Below, piece by piece: positions 12,481 to 22,749 of a DNA stretch of 64,000 bases (position 1 is the first letter of the stretch; each line of letters starts with the position of its first letter). Source of the DNA: Mya arenaria (Eukaryota > Mollusca > Bivalvia > Myida > Myidae); contig NC_069123.1 of assembly GCF_026914265.1 (NCBI RefSeq), positions 55,253,411 through 55,317,410 on the forward strand. The letters are read 5' to 3'. The position numbers were made by a program, and so were the translations under genes. Below the pieces are notes generated by a model. The model had not been told where the DNA came from. It did not search any database and saw only the letters and a program-made list of their open reading frames with translations.

Positions 12481-12667
12481 ATGGCAACGAAGTAATAGGT
12501 ATCTTTAATATGCCAGTCTCTTTCCAGTGTCGGTGTTTTGCTTTCAAGTGTTTCATGTGTTGTTTCTGAGTGGGTGTCTGAATTTTAAAGGTTCTGCATA
12601 CTGTAGTTTCTTTTGATAAGCGAGGCTGTTTGTATTAACACGGATATGTTAGTGCTATTATTTGATT

Positions 12668-12690
12668 ATATATATATATATATATATTCA
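12668..12690. repeat. TA dinucleotide run
   Basis: A short (TA)n microsatellite just past the 3' end of the kringle gene. Confidence 0.7.
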
Positions 12691-12813
12691 AACAGCATAC
12701 TTTCAACTTGGTTGAGATAAGACCTATTGAGTATTTCCTGAAAAATGTTATTGTTGTTGCTATTACCCATTCTAAACGTATATATTTGAAATGGCTTGGT
12801 TATTTTGTTTTCC

Positions 12814-13055
12814 CTACACCAAATTTTTCAAGAGATAACATTTTAGCCCAACACAGTCTATAGCAGCGGCGTTACTAGTGTTCTCTTTGTAAAGTGTACA
12901 CGTGCCAGTGTTCTGGTGATACGTCACCATGACGCAAGGTACAATGTGTGAGCACTTGCGGCAACATGACACGGCGTTTATGACGTCACTGATGGTGGAA
13001 AGTAGGTCGAACCCTGCCCTGTCTGATGTCAGCCGCTCATATAACGTTCCATTAC
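12814..13055 (-). CDS. Kringle gene exon 8: PAN/apple-like domain and stop
   Basis: Acceptor CACGATTGCAG; stop TAG at 12814-12816. It encodes GNGTLYERLTSDRAGFDLL, NAVSCCRKCSHIVPCVMVTY and NTGTCTLYKENTS, ending CVGLKCYLLKNLV. The S-C-x-x-C-x-x-x-x-x-C-V-x-x-x-Y ... T-C-x-L-Y spacing is that of molluscan PAN/apple domains. Confidence 0.82.
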
Positions 13056-16000
13056 CTGCAATCGTGAAATCTTTCTGATAGAGCACACTTATGATTATAG
13101 TACATCGGTATGATTAATAATGAAGTTATAATAGTGGTCAAAACATGAGAAGAGTTTGACTGTTCAATAAATTTATTCGGTAATAAATGGAAAATACAGT
13201 CATGAGCAATACCGTTAGATCGGTTATAAGGTGTATGCTTTGAATGTGGCAGACATATATCACGAGAGTGTGCTTACAACGAAATCCTGCCTAACAAGGC
13301 CTCGAAGATTGTCTGGCCATTTCTAGCTGTGGAACCATCAAGCTATCGCTAAGGCCGTGAGAAAACTACAGCAACCAAGAACATAAAGTTGTTTACCGTC
13401 CAAGGATGGAGCGGCAGACGGCTCTGTTGTTGTGGGAACTGTTGTCAAGGTAACCGTTGTTGTCGTTACTGAGCTAGTACTGGTAGTAGCAGAAGCTGTA
13501 GCTGGCAGAGAAGCAAGCTTGTTAAGATGGCAAAAGTACGACGAAATTGTACCTCACTCTCTTGCAAGTTTAAGTGTGTGTTTTTTAGATAAGCAATATT
13601 GCTATAAAGAAGCCTAAAATGAAACAGGTTCTAGCATAACGTTGTTATACTTGCCAATGGCAAAGGACACGTTCCCATCATAAATTTTTATCATAAAATA
13701 TATTGGTTTCTTAAAATCGACCGTTAAAAGAATTCGTTGGAGGCAGATACAATTTCGCTGTATGTAGCGCAAGCAAATGCTATACAACTAAAAGCATCAA
13801 GCGATGGTGTTTCATACAAATAACAAGTCGTTTGGAACAAGCGAAATAAAAGCAAGAAAACGTAGAACAAACCGGCAGCTGCGGAACTTACTGGTTGTTG
13901 GCTGACAATTATCTACAGTGACGTTCAAATCTGAAAAGAAAGAGCCTTGTTTTACAATAATTGAACCATTTCCTAGTAACAAGCAATAATACAACCAAGG
14001 GGACATCTTGTAAACACTTTCACTTGTTTATAAATCAAAATTTGCTTCAAGCCACCTCAGGTCTTTGTTCCCTTACTGCCAAGTAGCCAAAGATGAAAAA
14101 CGAAAAGTGAAATACATGTAACTGTAAATATTCCAGACTTAGAATGAATCGAAAACTGACCAAGGCAGCTGTCTGGTATGATATATACCTGAGCATAGTG
14201 GTATGTCACAGTAGCCCCATGTGACGGCGGGGTCAGTGGTGTAACACCAGGGCTGTCCTTTGGTGCCACCGGGGTCGCGACAGTGAGATCCTCGACTTGA
14301 CTCTGCAATAATGAAAAGAGTGATGCAAAATCATTAATATGACTTAAGTACTCGTATGTTTAAAGCTGCACTCTCACAGATTTACCGGGTTTTTTTCAAA
14401 TTTTTAAAAAAAAAATGTCTTGGAAATTGCAATTTTTGCATAAATATCTGCAAAACAGTGATAAAAGACTGCTGACAAAATAACAAATCGCAGATTGTCA
14501 TATTTTCATTCCAAATTTAATACGTTATGGATTAAACCGTTGCTAACGGTTTAAGAAAATTGCATAAATTATAACTTTTGGGGCGGAAATATGAAAATCT
14601 TCAATCTGATCGTTTGTCATCAGTTTTCTATGGTTGGTTTGCAGATATTACCGCAAAAATTTGCTCGTTCCAAGACAAATAAAAAATGTTGTCAAAACGT
14701 TCAATCTGTGAGAGTGCAGCTTTAAAAGAGTATTGTCGGATATCCGACGAAGTTTGTCAAATCTTGAATGAAAATAATGGTGACTTGATTTACATATAAC
14801 GCTTTAAAACTAAGTAAGACTGACCCGTTGTGTCCGGGAAGAGCGCGAGGTCCGAGTACGAGTGTGTGTGTGGCGACTGGTCGGACCATGCCTGACACGT
14901 GAAACCATGTTCTGTGCAAGATCGCCGCCCGGAGTACTGCCCTGACTGGCCGGTCGTGTAACATTCGTTCTCTGTTATACAAACATTATTGTTAAAAATG
15001 ATAAATTCGGAACACTTTGGGCCATTTTCCGTCGAACACAACCTGGGTTGTATCCCGGTACATCAGTCGAAGTAGTTCGATTTTTTTATATAATAATATT
15101 AATAAACTGTCGTGTTTCAATGTGAATTGTGTAAAGCCAAGTTTTAATTGAATACTAATAAAGTGTATAATTGCATAAATAAGTATCATTCTAGAGTGTA
15201 AAGTCATTAAGATTAACTGCTAAATTCAAATTTCTACGCGATCCATTTGCAGCGTAGTCAAATGAAAATATTTCTGACATCATTAACCTTCAATATACGT
15301 CAAGGTTGATTTCACATTGAACATGACCGATGAGCTCCGATTGAAAAAAGACATTAACACTGCCGCTATGAACGACGAAGCCTTACGGGAATGGTGAAAG
15401 TTTCTGAATTAAGAGCAGCACTGTCTTTATAAAGTCAACTTGAATTATGTTTGTATTCTTTTGTTAAGTTGGAGACCGGAATTTACCCTTAATAGAGCTA
15501 TGCCCGCTTGTCTTCCATTGACATGTGCTGTAATTAACCGTCGACACGAATAAAACAGCTATTTCCTATACAGTAAATAGACTAAATACTATATGCTTAA
15601 TGAGATGTATTCGTCATTGTAATAGTGAGTATTTAAAAGAACTGAAGCTAAGTTTCCAATCCTGTCACCTGCACACGAAATAGTAACGTGTGTCCAGTAG
15701 AAATCTGTATGACAGCGACGGGTCGGGCAGTAGTTGATGGTGGACATGAAGCCGGACAGTAGCGCCGCGCACTTGTACGTTACCGCTGACCCCAAGTATC
15801 GCGAGTAGCCGCTTTCGAGCGGACTCACCTGGGCGCACAAGTTGTCCGTGCCAAGCATGCTGGAGAAATCTCCACAGTAGTCTACGGAAAACAGTTAAAA
15901 ATCATCGAAATAAAAAGCAGCATAAAAACAGTGGTTAATCCGCACGATATTCAAATGTTTAAATCTCAATATATATATATATATATATACATGTTTACAC

Positions 16001-16682
16001 ACACAATTATTTGAGCGTGGAAAATTGTACTATCATTATAGTACATGTATCATCAATCATAACGAAGTGTACGTACTGTTAGGACATGTACCCTGGCCAA
16101 CATCCATCACTGAAACACCGAACATAGAGTTAGCAAGTGGATTCACGGCCTTGGCGGTTTACGAAAATCACATTTACGTTATTACATTAAGACCCAATTT
16201 CATTAAAATCATATCGTGACGTCACTGCACAGCGTAACATGGTGAAGCATGTATCGTGACGTTCACTGCATAGCGTAACATGGTGAAGCATGTATGGGGA
16301 TATGAGATATATGAGATTATTGTAGACCAAACCAATGGCGGAGAGAGGTAATGTTCGCGCTTAGCTATCTCCTGCATCATAATTTAAAAAGATGATGTCT
16401 GTTTAATATGTGTTGTTGTGAGGAGTTGTTTTCATTACATTTACATGTTTTAACTAGAACAAAACTAAAAAAAAACACTCTACCGGAACAATCCGGAATG
16501 CCGCAGAACTCCCATTCCGGAACGGCGTTCGGATCGGTCAAATAGCACCACGGCTGCCCCTTAGTGCCACCGGGGTCCCTGCAGTAGCTTCCGGCCGACG
16601 ACAAACGGCCCGTGCAAACAACCGGAACCAAATAGTTAGAGTAATATAATAATATGACAATAATTATTTTGGTGCAAACCAT
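12814..16682 (-). CDS. Secreted kringle-sushi-kringle-PAN protein, 8 exons
   Basis: Exons in transcript order: 16484-16682, 16077-16109, 15669-15881, 14825-14971, 14189-14302, 13892-13930, 13397-13501, 12814-13055. All seven introns are phase 1 and every junction restores a sensible codon. From the ATG at 16680-16682 the protein is about 363 residues. In order it has a hydrophobic leader (KIIIVILLYY), the second half of a kringle (SYCRDPGG, QPWCYLTDP, FCGIPDC), an ~80-residue cysteine-rich sushi-like module, a full kringle, a Thr/Ser-rich stalk and a C-terminal PAN/apple-like domain. It should be an extracellular binding protein; no protease domain is present. The first half of the first kringle is missing and that exon has no visible AG acceptor, so the 5' end is the weak part. 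An alternative first exon is at 21825-21888. Its neighbour on the left is the convergent cadherin gene. Confidence 0.8.
13397..13501 (-). CDS. Kringle gene exon 7: Thr/Ser-rich stalk
   Basis: A 105-bp exon with acceptor TTCTCTGCCAG and donor GTAAAC, phase 1/1. It encodes TASATTSTSSVTTTTVTLTT and VPTTTEPSAAPSLD, a mucin-like stalk likely to be O-glycosylated. Confidence 0.75.
13892..13930 (-). CDS. Kringle gene exon 6: 13-residue linker
   Basis: A 39-bp exon with acceptor TTTCTTTTCAG and donor GTAAGT, phase 1/1. It encodes LNVTVDNCQPTT with one N-glycosylation site (NVT) and one cysteine. Confidence 0.7.
14189..14302 (-). CDS. Kringle gene exon 5: second half of the full kringle
   Basis: Acceptor ATTATTGCAG, donor GTATAT, phase 1/1. 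It encodes GSHCRDPGGTKGQPWCYTTD and WGYCDIPLCS, with the last four kringle cysteines. The GGTKGQPWCY block is nearly identical to exon 1, suggesting the two half-kringle exons share a recent origin. Confidence 0.88.
14359..14726. mobile_element. MITE with AAAGCTGCACTCTCAC inverted ends, complete
   Basis: It lies in the kringle gene intron between exons 4 and 5. The left end TTTAAAGCTGCACTCTCACA and the right end are perfect inverse copies over about 22 bp. The interior is AT-rich and itself partly palindromic (CAGATTGTCATATTTTC / GAAAATCTTCAATCTG). It has no transposase. TA at the borders is consistent with a mariner-type source. A truncated sister copy is at 29745-29979. Confidence 0.8.
14825..14971 (-). 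CDS. Kringle gene exon 4: first half of the full kringle
   Basis: Acceptor GTATAACAG, donor GTCAGT, phase 1/1. It encodes NECYTTGQSGQYSGRRSC, TEHGFTCQAW and SPHTHSYSDLALFPDTT. C-x-x-x-x-G-x-Y-x-G, CQAW and PHTH are classic kringle marks. RRSC adds one cysteine beyond the usual six. Confidence 0.85.
15669..15881 (-). CDS. Kringle gene exon 3: sushi-like Cys module
   Basis: A 213-bp exon with acceptor TTTTCCGTAG and donor GTGACA, phase 1/1. It encodes YCGDFSSMLGTDNLC, GSAVTYKCAALLSG, NYCPTRRC and WTHVTISC. The pattern G-S-x-V-x-Y-x-C ... C ... W ... I-S-C resembles a diverged sushi/CCP module, but the match is by eye only. Confidence 0.75.
15967..15990. repeat. AT dinucleotide run
   Basis: A (AT)n microsatellite in the kringle gene intron between exons 2 and 3. 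Confidence 0.7.
16077..16109 (-). CDS. Kringle gene exon 2: 11-residue linker
   Basis: A 33-bp exon with acceptor GTGTTTCAG and donor GTACGT, phase 1/1. It encodes MDVGQGTCPN and joins in frame to both neighbours. Confidence 0.65.
16484..16682 (-). CDS. Kringle gene exon 1: leader plus half kringle
   Basis: The open frame runs from ATG 16680-16682 to donor GTAGAG. MVCTKIIIVILLYYSNYLVP is leader-like; the frame then runs TGRLSSAG, SYCRDPGGTKGQPWCYLTDP and EWEFCGIPDCS. The three expected Cys of a kringle's second half are present, plus C of the YCRDP strand. The frame continues upstream with GTG and no ATG. By alignment with the other kringle the exon should start near CGTTTGTCG, but the base pair there is CG, not AG. 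Confidence 0.65.
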
Positions 16683-17074
16683 CAAGGGCTTCACGAAAGT
16701 TATTAGGTACGGTTAGATCATTCTTCAGTTATTTAACGAGATCAAGTTCAGCACGACGATGTTTTAACTGCTTTACTGCCTTTAGCATATAAAGCTCATT
16801 ACTATTTAATCATATCTAAATTTAACCACATATATCCTCTTGGTTTCAACAGTGTGTGTATACCACGTGATAGATTACGCCACAAATGCTCAGTCGGAAG
16901 GCAACATTTTGCTTCAAAATATGACTTTAACAAAATAACTTTATAATTCATTATTTGAAATGAAACGAGTTTCACTGCTACCAAGTGGTGATCAGTGTAT
17001 GGTAGGGGTTTGTTGACTGTGTGGAGATTTTGAATCGGGCTAAGCTAATAAGGAGGTCTAGTGTATCTCCAACG

Positions 17075-17974
17075 CCAAAACAATATATACCTCCCGAAAG
17101 CTTCGATTTTGTGGGGGATAAATAAATCATAAATAGGAGCTTAATGTTGGTGATTATTGATTATATCCTATCAAAATCGATCATAATGGTTAATGGAATG
17201 TTGATGGAAGTAAATCATCATAAAATACATATACTTATCATCATGTGTTCAGTCATACATGTATGAAAATAATCCGACCTATCACTACCATGAAATGGTT
17301 TCGTACAATATTTTTGTAAGATTTGACCTAGTGACCTAATTCGTCGTCACATGTGACCCAGTTTTCTATTGTTTTATCACATGTGACCCAGTTTTAAACA
17401 TGTAAAGAAGTTCATCAAGGAAAATATTCTGATCACATTATATGAATATTAGACCATACATAATGCATATAATATGTTCAAACGATTTTTATAAGATTTG
17501 AGCTAAGGGTCTAGTTTTTGACCCCAAGTGACCCACTTTTACAAGCGGTCCATATTTCATCAAGGGGTACATCCTGACCGAGTTTAAACATAATCTGAAT
17601 AGTCATTACCATGATATGGTTCAAGACAATATGGACAAATTTTTCTAAGATTTGACATAGTGACCTAATATTCGATCATATGTGACCCAGTTTTATATTA
17701 ATTACGTTTCATGAATATTTGAACATATATAATGCCTCTAATTTGTTCCTAAGATTTGACCTAGTGACCTAGTTTTTGACCCCATATGACCTTCTTTTAG
17801 AAGTGTTCAAGATTTGATCAAGAGGAACATTCTGTGCAAGTTTGAAAATTTTCTAATCAATGCCTACCAAGATATGGTTCCGGACGAAAGGACGGGCGGA
17901 CGTCCGTAATGACGGACGGATGGAAAACGCCAAAACAATATCCCCCTCCAGAAACCTTCGATTCGGCGGGGGAT
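17075..17974 (-). mobile_element. Tandem-core element with CCCCCxxC...GGGGGATA ends
   Basis: Both ends carry the block CAAAACAATAT, a C-run, CTTCGATT and GGGGGATA (17075-17120 and 17930-17974). Between them are degenerate units with GACCTAGTGACCTA and GTGACCCAGTTTT at 17328, 17652 and 17758, and a GGACGG tract at 17890-17920. I recognise this plan from bivalve non-autonomous elements. It encodes no protein. It interrupts the MITE at 16850-18860, so it is younger than that. Confidence 0.65.
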
Positions 17975-18183
17975 AACAAAGGTTAGTCTTGCCCGGTTAA
18001 TGAGCCCCGCCTTCGTTCTATTACCAAATTTCGATTAGGTGATTAGTTCCCTCAAACACTTCGTCAAACCTCTTTCCAAACTAATGTTTTGACAATGTCA
18101 TATCAGACAGCGGTAAGAAGCTAAACTCTCAATGAAACTCTTGTAAAAGACCGAATGCAGTGCTATGTAAGCGGGGCAGACTT

Positions 18184-18712
18184 ACAGGCCCCTGAATCAT
18201 TGTCACTAAAATGTTGATAAAAAATCATTTTTAAATTGAACAGCATAACACACAGAAATATCAAAGTGATTTTATACTATTGTGTATAGATAATACAATT
18301 CTATTCCGAAATATCTCATAAAAACGAACCTATAGTGCTGTTCACACGGGGAAAATTAAAAGTTGGAATTTGCTGCACAGTTTTCGACTTTAGAAAAAGA
18401 CGAGAATTAGACATTGATTTTTACTTGTTCGTCTTAATACAATAGTGTTTTACCAACATATCGCATACCATCTTAACGGAAATTAACTCATCGTTTCAAG
18501 GCAGTAATTAAAAATAACAAGTTCTATATGGATTAATAAAAACAAGAAAAAAACTGGACTCTAACGTGAATTCCGGTAAATTTGAGTTACATTGTTTCTT
18601 TTTTGTATATCAAAGGCACTAGACATATTCAGATGTGTTGTTTATCTCACTATGCGTACCCACAATGATTTTTATCAACATTTTGGTGACAAGCAATGAT
18701 TCAGAGGCCTGT
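18184..18712. mobile_element. 529-bp MITE with ~48-bp inverted ends
   Basis: The left end 18184-18233 and right end 18663-18712 are inverse copies. ACAGGCC, CTGAATCATTG, AAAATGTTGATAAAAA and ATCATT occur in the same order, with a 4-base gap. It is inserted in the older MITE and followed by a 17-bp tandem duplication containing GGGTAGACTG. No coding capacity. Confidence 0.75.
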
Positions 18713-18981
18713 GGGTAGACTGGGCCTGTGGGTAGACTGTGCCATGGTTCATTTCAAATGATGAATAAATAGTTAAGATACCTTTGTTTCAAGTATTTAT
18801 TTGAAGCAAAATATTGACTTCCGACGTTCAAGTCCCAGTAATGTAAACTTTATATCGCAATGTGACTGTTCTTTACCTTTTTGGATACCACAAGAATGAT
18901 GAAATGCTGTTTTCGTAATTAACCAACACGCAAATATTTTACTGATAATGCGAACATAATTAAGCGCATAGTACGTCAAAT

Positions 18982-19757
18982 TAGTGTTGGGCAGACGATC
19001 GATTATAATCGAAAATTGATCGGAAAGGCCTACGTCGGCAACAATCGAAAGTGAAATTTGAACAATCGATTATGGAAACAAGGAACGTAGCTGCTACCGA
19101 CTACCAGTATTTTTGTCACAGAATGTTTTGGTTCTGGTTAATGCTAGTCGTTACAATGTTAAGTTACCTAGTAATGTTCTTATCAAGTCAATAAGTCACT
19201 ACAGCACCTTATTACAAATGTTCTTTGTAATTCAACAGCTAAAAGATTCGTTTTCAACCCCTCATGTTTGTGGTTTAAAAGTGATTTTTAAAAAACATGT
19301 TACCGTTTACTTCTTACCATGTAAGAATTTAGTTTTCTTAGTTGTCTGAAAGAAAATGTCCTTGTAAACATATAGAATATCCAATTGCTTGTTGTACTTG
19401 TTACTGACTGATTATCAAAAAGAAATTAATGTCTTTCGTTTTGTTTATTTTACACAATCATGCATACACTACTAAATATAAGACAAAAATTGGAGCCTGT
19501 GGTCTCATGTTCTGTAATAGTAACTTGTTAACACTAAAGGACAGTTGCGTTCTGAAAAATAATGTAATTTATACAAAGAAATGTACAAACAATATTGTAA
19601 GGGAATATCGGTGCTTAAAACTGGTGTATGTAATGTATGCCTTAAAAATGACGACCAAAGATAATTAAATAACGATTAAATCGATTAATAATAGATCATT
19701 AATCGGTTTCATAAACCGATTATCGATAGTGTTTTTGCTGTCCGATTACCAACGCTA
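18982..19757. mobile_element. hAT-like non-autonomous element, 776 bp, with TSD
   Basis: Ends are TAGTGTTGG on the left and CCAACGCTA on the right (one mismatch as inverted repeats). Flanking 8-mers CGTCAAAT (18974-18981) and TTTCAAAT (19758-19765) agree at six of eight bases. TAG/CAG-starting ends with an 8-bp duplication are typical of the hAT superfamily. Many CGAT-rich subterminal motifs occur. No transposase is present; the small open frames inside have no domain. Confidence 0.72.
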
Positions 19758-19968
19758 TTTCAAATTACCTTTAGTGTATCACAGGGATTACGTACGCATT
19801 GGACACCAAATTTCGTTATATACCAATGATTTTCATAATTTAACTATAAAATAATTTGTTTGAATATTTTTTAAACAAAATAATCATATTAATATGTGCA
19901 ATTTTATTTTCATAAACTATTTCAATCGAAAGCTTAATTTTATTAATTTGAACAAAAGGGGGACAATA

Positions 19969-20163
19969 AGACAATGATACGGCCATGCGTATTACCTAGA
20001 TGGGTTAAGACAATGATACGGCCATGCGTATTACCTAGATGGGTTAAGACAATGATACGGCCATGCGTATTACCTAGATGGGTTAAGACAATGATACGGC
20101 CATGCGTATTACCTAGATGGGTTAAGACAATGATACGGCCATGCGTATTACCTAGATGGGTTA
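19969..20163. repeat. 39-bp minisatellite, 5 identical copies
   Basis: Five head-to-tail units of 39 bp with no differences (AGACAATGATACGGCCATGC then GTATTACCTAGATGGGTTA). Perfect identity implies very recent expansion or continuing homogenisation. Assembly collapse or duplication is also possible. Confidence 0.95.
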
Positions 20164-21824
20164 GGTATAGCTAAAGAACTTCAGCGAACACGTCATATAT
20201 TACCTTTTTGGACGTGTTAAGTGTGTAGTAATCATAAAACAAATAGATATCATCATTAAAGTTATGGAAGTCAGAACTAGGTTAGGTACAGTTCCTACAT
20301 TAAGGCATTATGCAATCATCCCGGGAATACTTCGATTTAAAAAAAATGATTATTTTAAATTGCCAACAAATAATGTTTAGTTAAAGAATAGAGGCCAAGT
20401 ATAAATAAAAACATAACCGTCATTACATAGCGTAAATTTATATGACCCGTATTCAATAAAATAAGGTAGAGTAGTATGCTGACGTATCTTCAAGATGTGA
20501 AATCATAAAAAGTACTGGCTGCTTCCCATCTTTATCGCAACGACATGTTATCCGAAAGATTTAAAGCGGGATTTACAAATTTAAAATGTCGACTTAAACC
20601 ACATTTATTTGATGGGAATTAACTCCTGCTTTGGTGTCATTTGACCTGTACAACATTTAGTGACATATAACCTAAAATATCTAAATAAAATTCAGACTTA
20701 TCAAAGGGGTCACTCCTACCAACTATCTAGCATAAAATAACTGAATTACTGCAGTATTACAATGTCCGAACATCTCGAAATGACTAAATTTAAGCATAAA
20801 TTTCCTTATATGAGCAATGCCTTCTAATGTATAAGATCTACAGTTGACTATATTTGAAGCCATTACATATGCAAATTTAAGTAGCTTTAGATATTATGTA
20901 TTTCTAGTTATGAAAGATTCACTTTACATTAGACTGTAATATAAAAAAAATGTTTGGCATTAGTATATATAGTACAAATACGTAAACTATATATAGTACA
21001 AATACTTAAACAGTTTTGTGCCTTATTTATTTACTTCAGATAACCTTGAAGTTTTACCATTAAACTAAAACTTTCGCAATAATGGACGTATATTTGTAAT
21101 GAATGATCATTGCTTTTTTAAGTTTACCCATTTATTGATATTCAAACTAGTTTAAATAAGGAAACCATCCTACGAAAGCTTTTTCTGAGCTTAGATGAAT
21201 CGGGTCCAAAGGTCCGTAAAACAAGCTTGAAAAAAAACAAAACAACCTAGCCTACGAGTTTGGGGACAAATTATTAAAATCCCAATAAATGTGTCCAAAT
21301 ATTTGTATATATAATGTTTTTGTGTATCTTGATGTTTATTTTTTCTTCAAGCAGTTAATACAAATGTTTGTTCATAAAGGATTTTTTTATAAAACATTGT
21401 TTATAGTTTGATTTTACAATGATAAAGTTGGCTGGTCCATTCTGATTACGTGACCCGCCTGGAATGGCCCATGGTACAACTTGGAAACAAATTCATATGG
21501 ACACATCGTCAACAATGCTGACATTTAATTCATTTTGTTTCGTCCGATTTTATTTTTATACCGTACTGTATTGTTTGATTCAAAAATATACGGTACTAGC
21601 GAACGGTAGACATACATTACAGTACAAACTATTATCCCTACACGAATTTTATTTTATTCATATGAAAATAAATAAAGATGTATAGTCTATTGACAAACTA
21701 GATAGAAGAAATGCATATATTTCAAACTGAACAATAACTTCAACGCATTAAATGAAAATGTTACCATGGAATGTTTTTAAATAATTCTAGATTTCGGTGT
21801 TGTATACATAGAGGTTGTACATAC
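20164..21824. other. Intergenic stretch: nothing recognised
   Basis: AT-rich. A 26-bp direct duplication (ATATATAGTACAAATAC) sits at 20960-21010. No genes or repeat ends are recognised. Confidence 0.35.
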
Positions 21825-21888
21825 CTTGTGAATTTATCCATCGAATAGACAACAGAATGCATATCAGACGGAGACCCAACCCAAGCAT
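21825..21888 (-). CDS. Candidate first exon encoding a signal peptide
   Basis: The ATG at 21886-21888 opens a 21-codon frame MLGLGLRLICILLSIRWINS followed by Q, then donor GTATGT in phase 1. This is a textbook signal peptide. Its phase matches every intron of the kringle gene 5 kb downstream on the same strand, so it may be that gene's original or alternative first exon. However, no in-phase acceptor is visible at the half-kringle exon. It could also belong to another secreted gene whose other exons I do not recognise. Confidence 0.45.
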
Positions 21889-22293
21889 TATTAAATGTTT
21901 CTATAGAGGATGGTGCTTAAAACAAAATTTTCTATATTAGTTCACTACTTTATGTATATCCAAGCCAAACGAGGTAATAAATGCAATATGAATACATCTC
22001 AGATGTTGTTCGATTATTCGCAAGTTTCTCGTGTGATGGAAAAACGTTGTGACGCCAGTGTACCGTGCTCCAACTTCCTTTCGTCACATTCATTCGAGCG
22101 TCTCACGGCTCGCTTCCGTACAAAGACTTTCTTCCAAGATGAAATTCCTAGAATGTAACACTCTTTGAATAGAAAATTGTGAGAAAACAAGATCAGCTTG
22201 ACTGGTATGGCTCAATGTGCTGGTAAAACAAAGGACAATGTAAGAATGCTGTGAACTGTCGAGTTTTAATATAGTGTTTCATTGCGCTGGGTT

Positions 22294-22443
22294 ATGAATG
22301 GCGCAAAGAAACTGTTGACTGCTGCTCTACAGGGCTACCAGATACCATTTGTTCCCAAGGAGGAAATGTCTGAGGAAATGATTGATGGTAATACTAAGAA
22401 AGAGTTTGCACCCACAAGACCGGCTGTTTATAGACCTAATTAA
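22294..22443 (+). CDS. Small coding-like open frame, 49 residues
   Basis: ATG to TAA, with protein-like composition unlike the surrounding AT-rich text: MNGAKKLLTAALQGYQIPFV, then KEEMSEEM and a PTRPAVYRPN end. It could be a last exon (AG at 22274-22275 upstream leaves the frame open as VSLRWVMNG). It could equally be a fragment of a processed gene copy. I do not recognise the family and no function is assigned. Confidence 0.3.
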   Translation: MNGAKKLLTAALQGYQIPFVPKEEMSEEMIDGNTKKEFAPTRPAVYRPN

Positions 22444-22749
22444 CGCAGATCAAAGTACAATTGAGAACTACGTTTATCAAATTAACGCACTCTAATTAAA
22501 GTGTGTACCTAAAGAACAGAATACATGCCGGAAAGGCGATCATTCTTAGGACTACTATATTTCTCATGTATGAAAATAGTCGTCTCAGTTTGACATCAAT
22601 GTTAATTGGAAATCTGTCTACGCCACCCAGCGGTTATTTGTATACAAAAAGTCAATGCCTATCGTATACCGGTATACCAGTAAAAGTAGTTCGTAATATT
22701 TGAATAATAGAATTAATTAATTGTAGTGTTTTAACGTGTATTTAAGGAA

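Larger units (their letters stand above)
16850..18860. mobile_element. MITE (CAGTGTGTGTATACC family) broken by two insertions
   Basis: The left end 16850-16945 matches 23658-23750. The middle 17976-18180 matches 23780-24000 (CCTTCGTT, TTACC, TCAAACACTTCG, GCGGGGC). The right part 18715-18860 matches 24003-24120 (CTTTGTTT, CAAAATATTG). The two gaps are filled by other elements (17075-17974 and 18184-18712). The right terminal inverted repeat has decayed. Confidence 0.7.
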
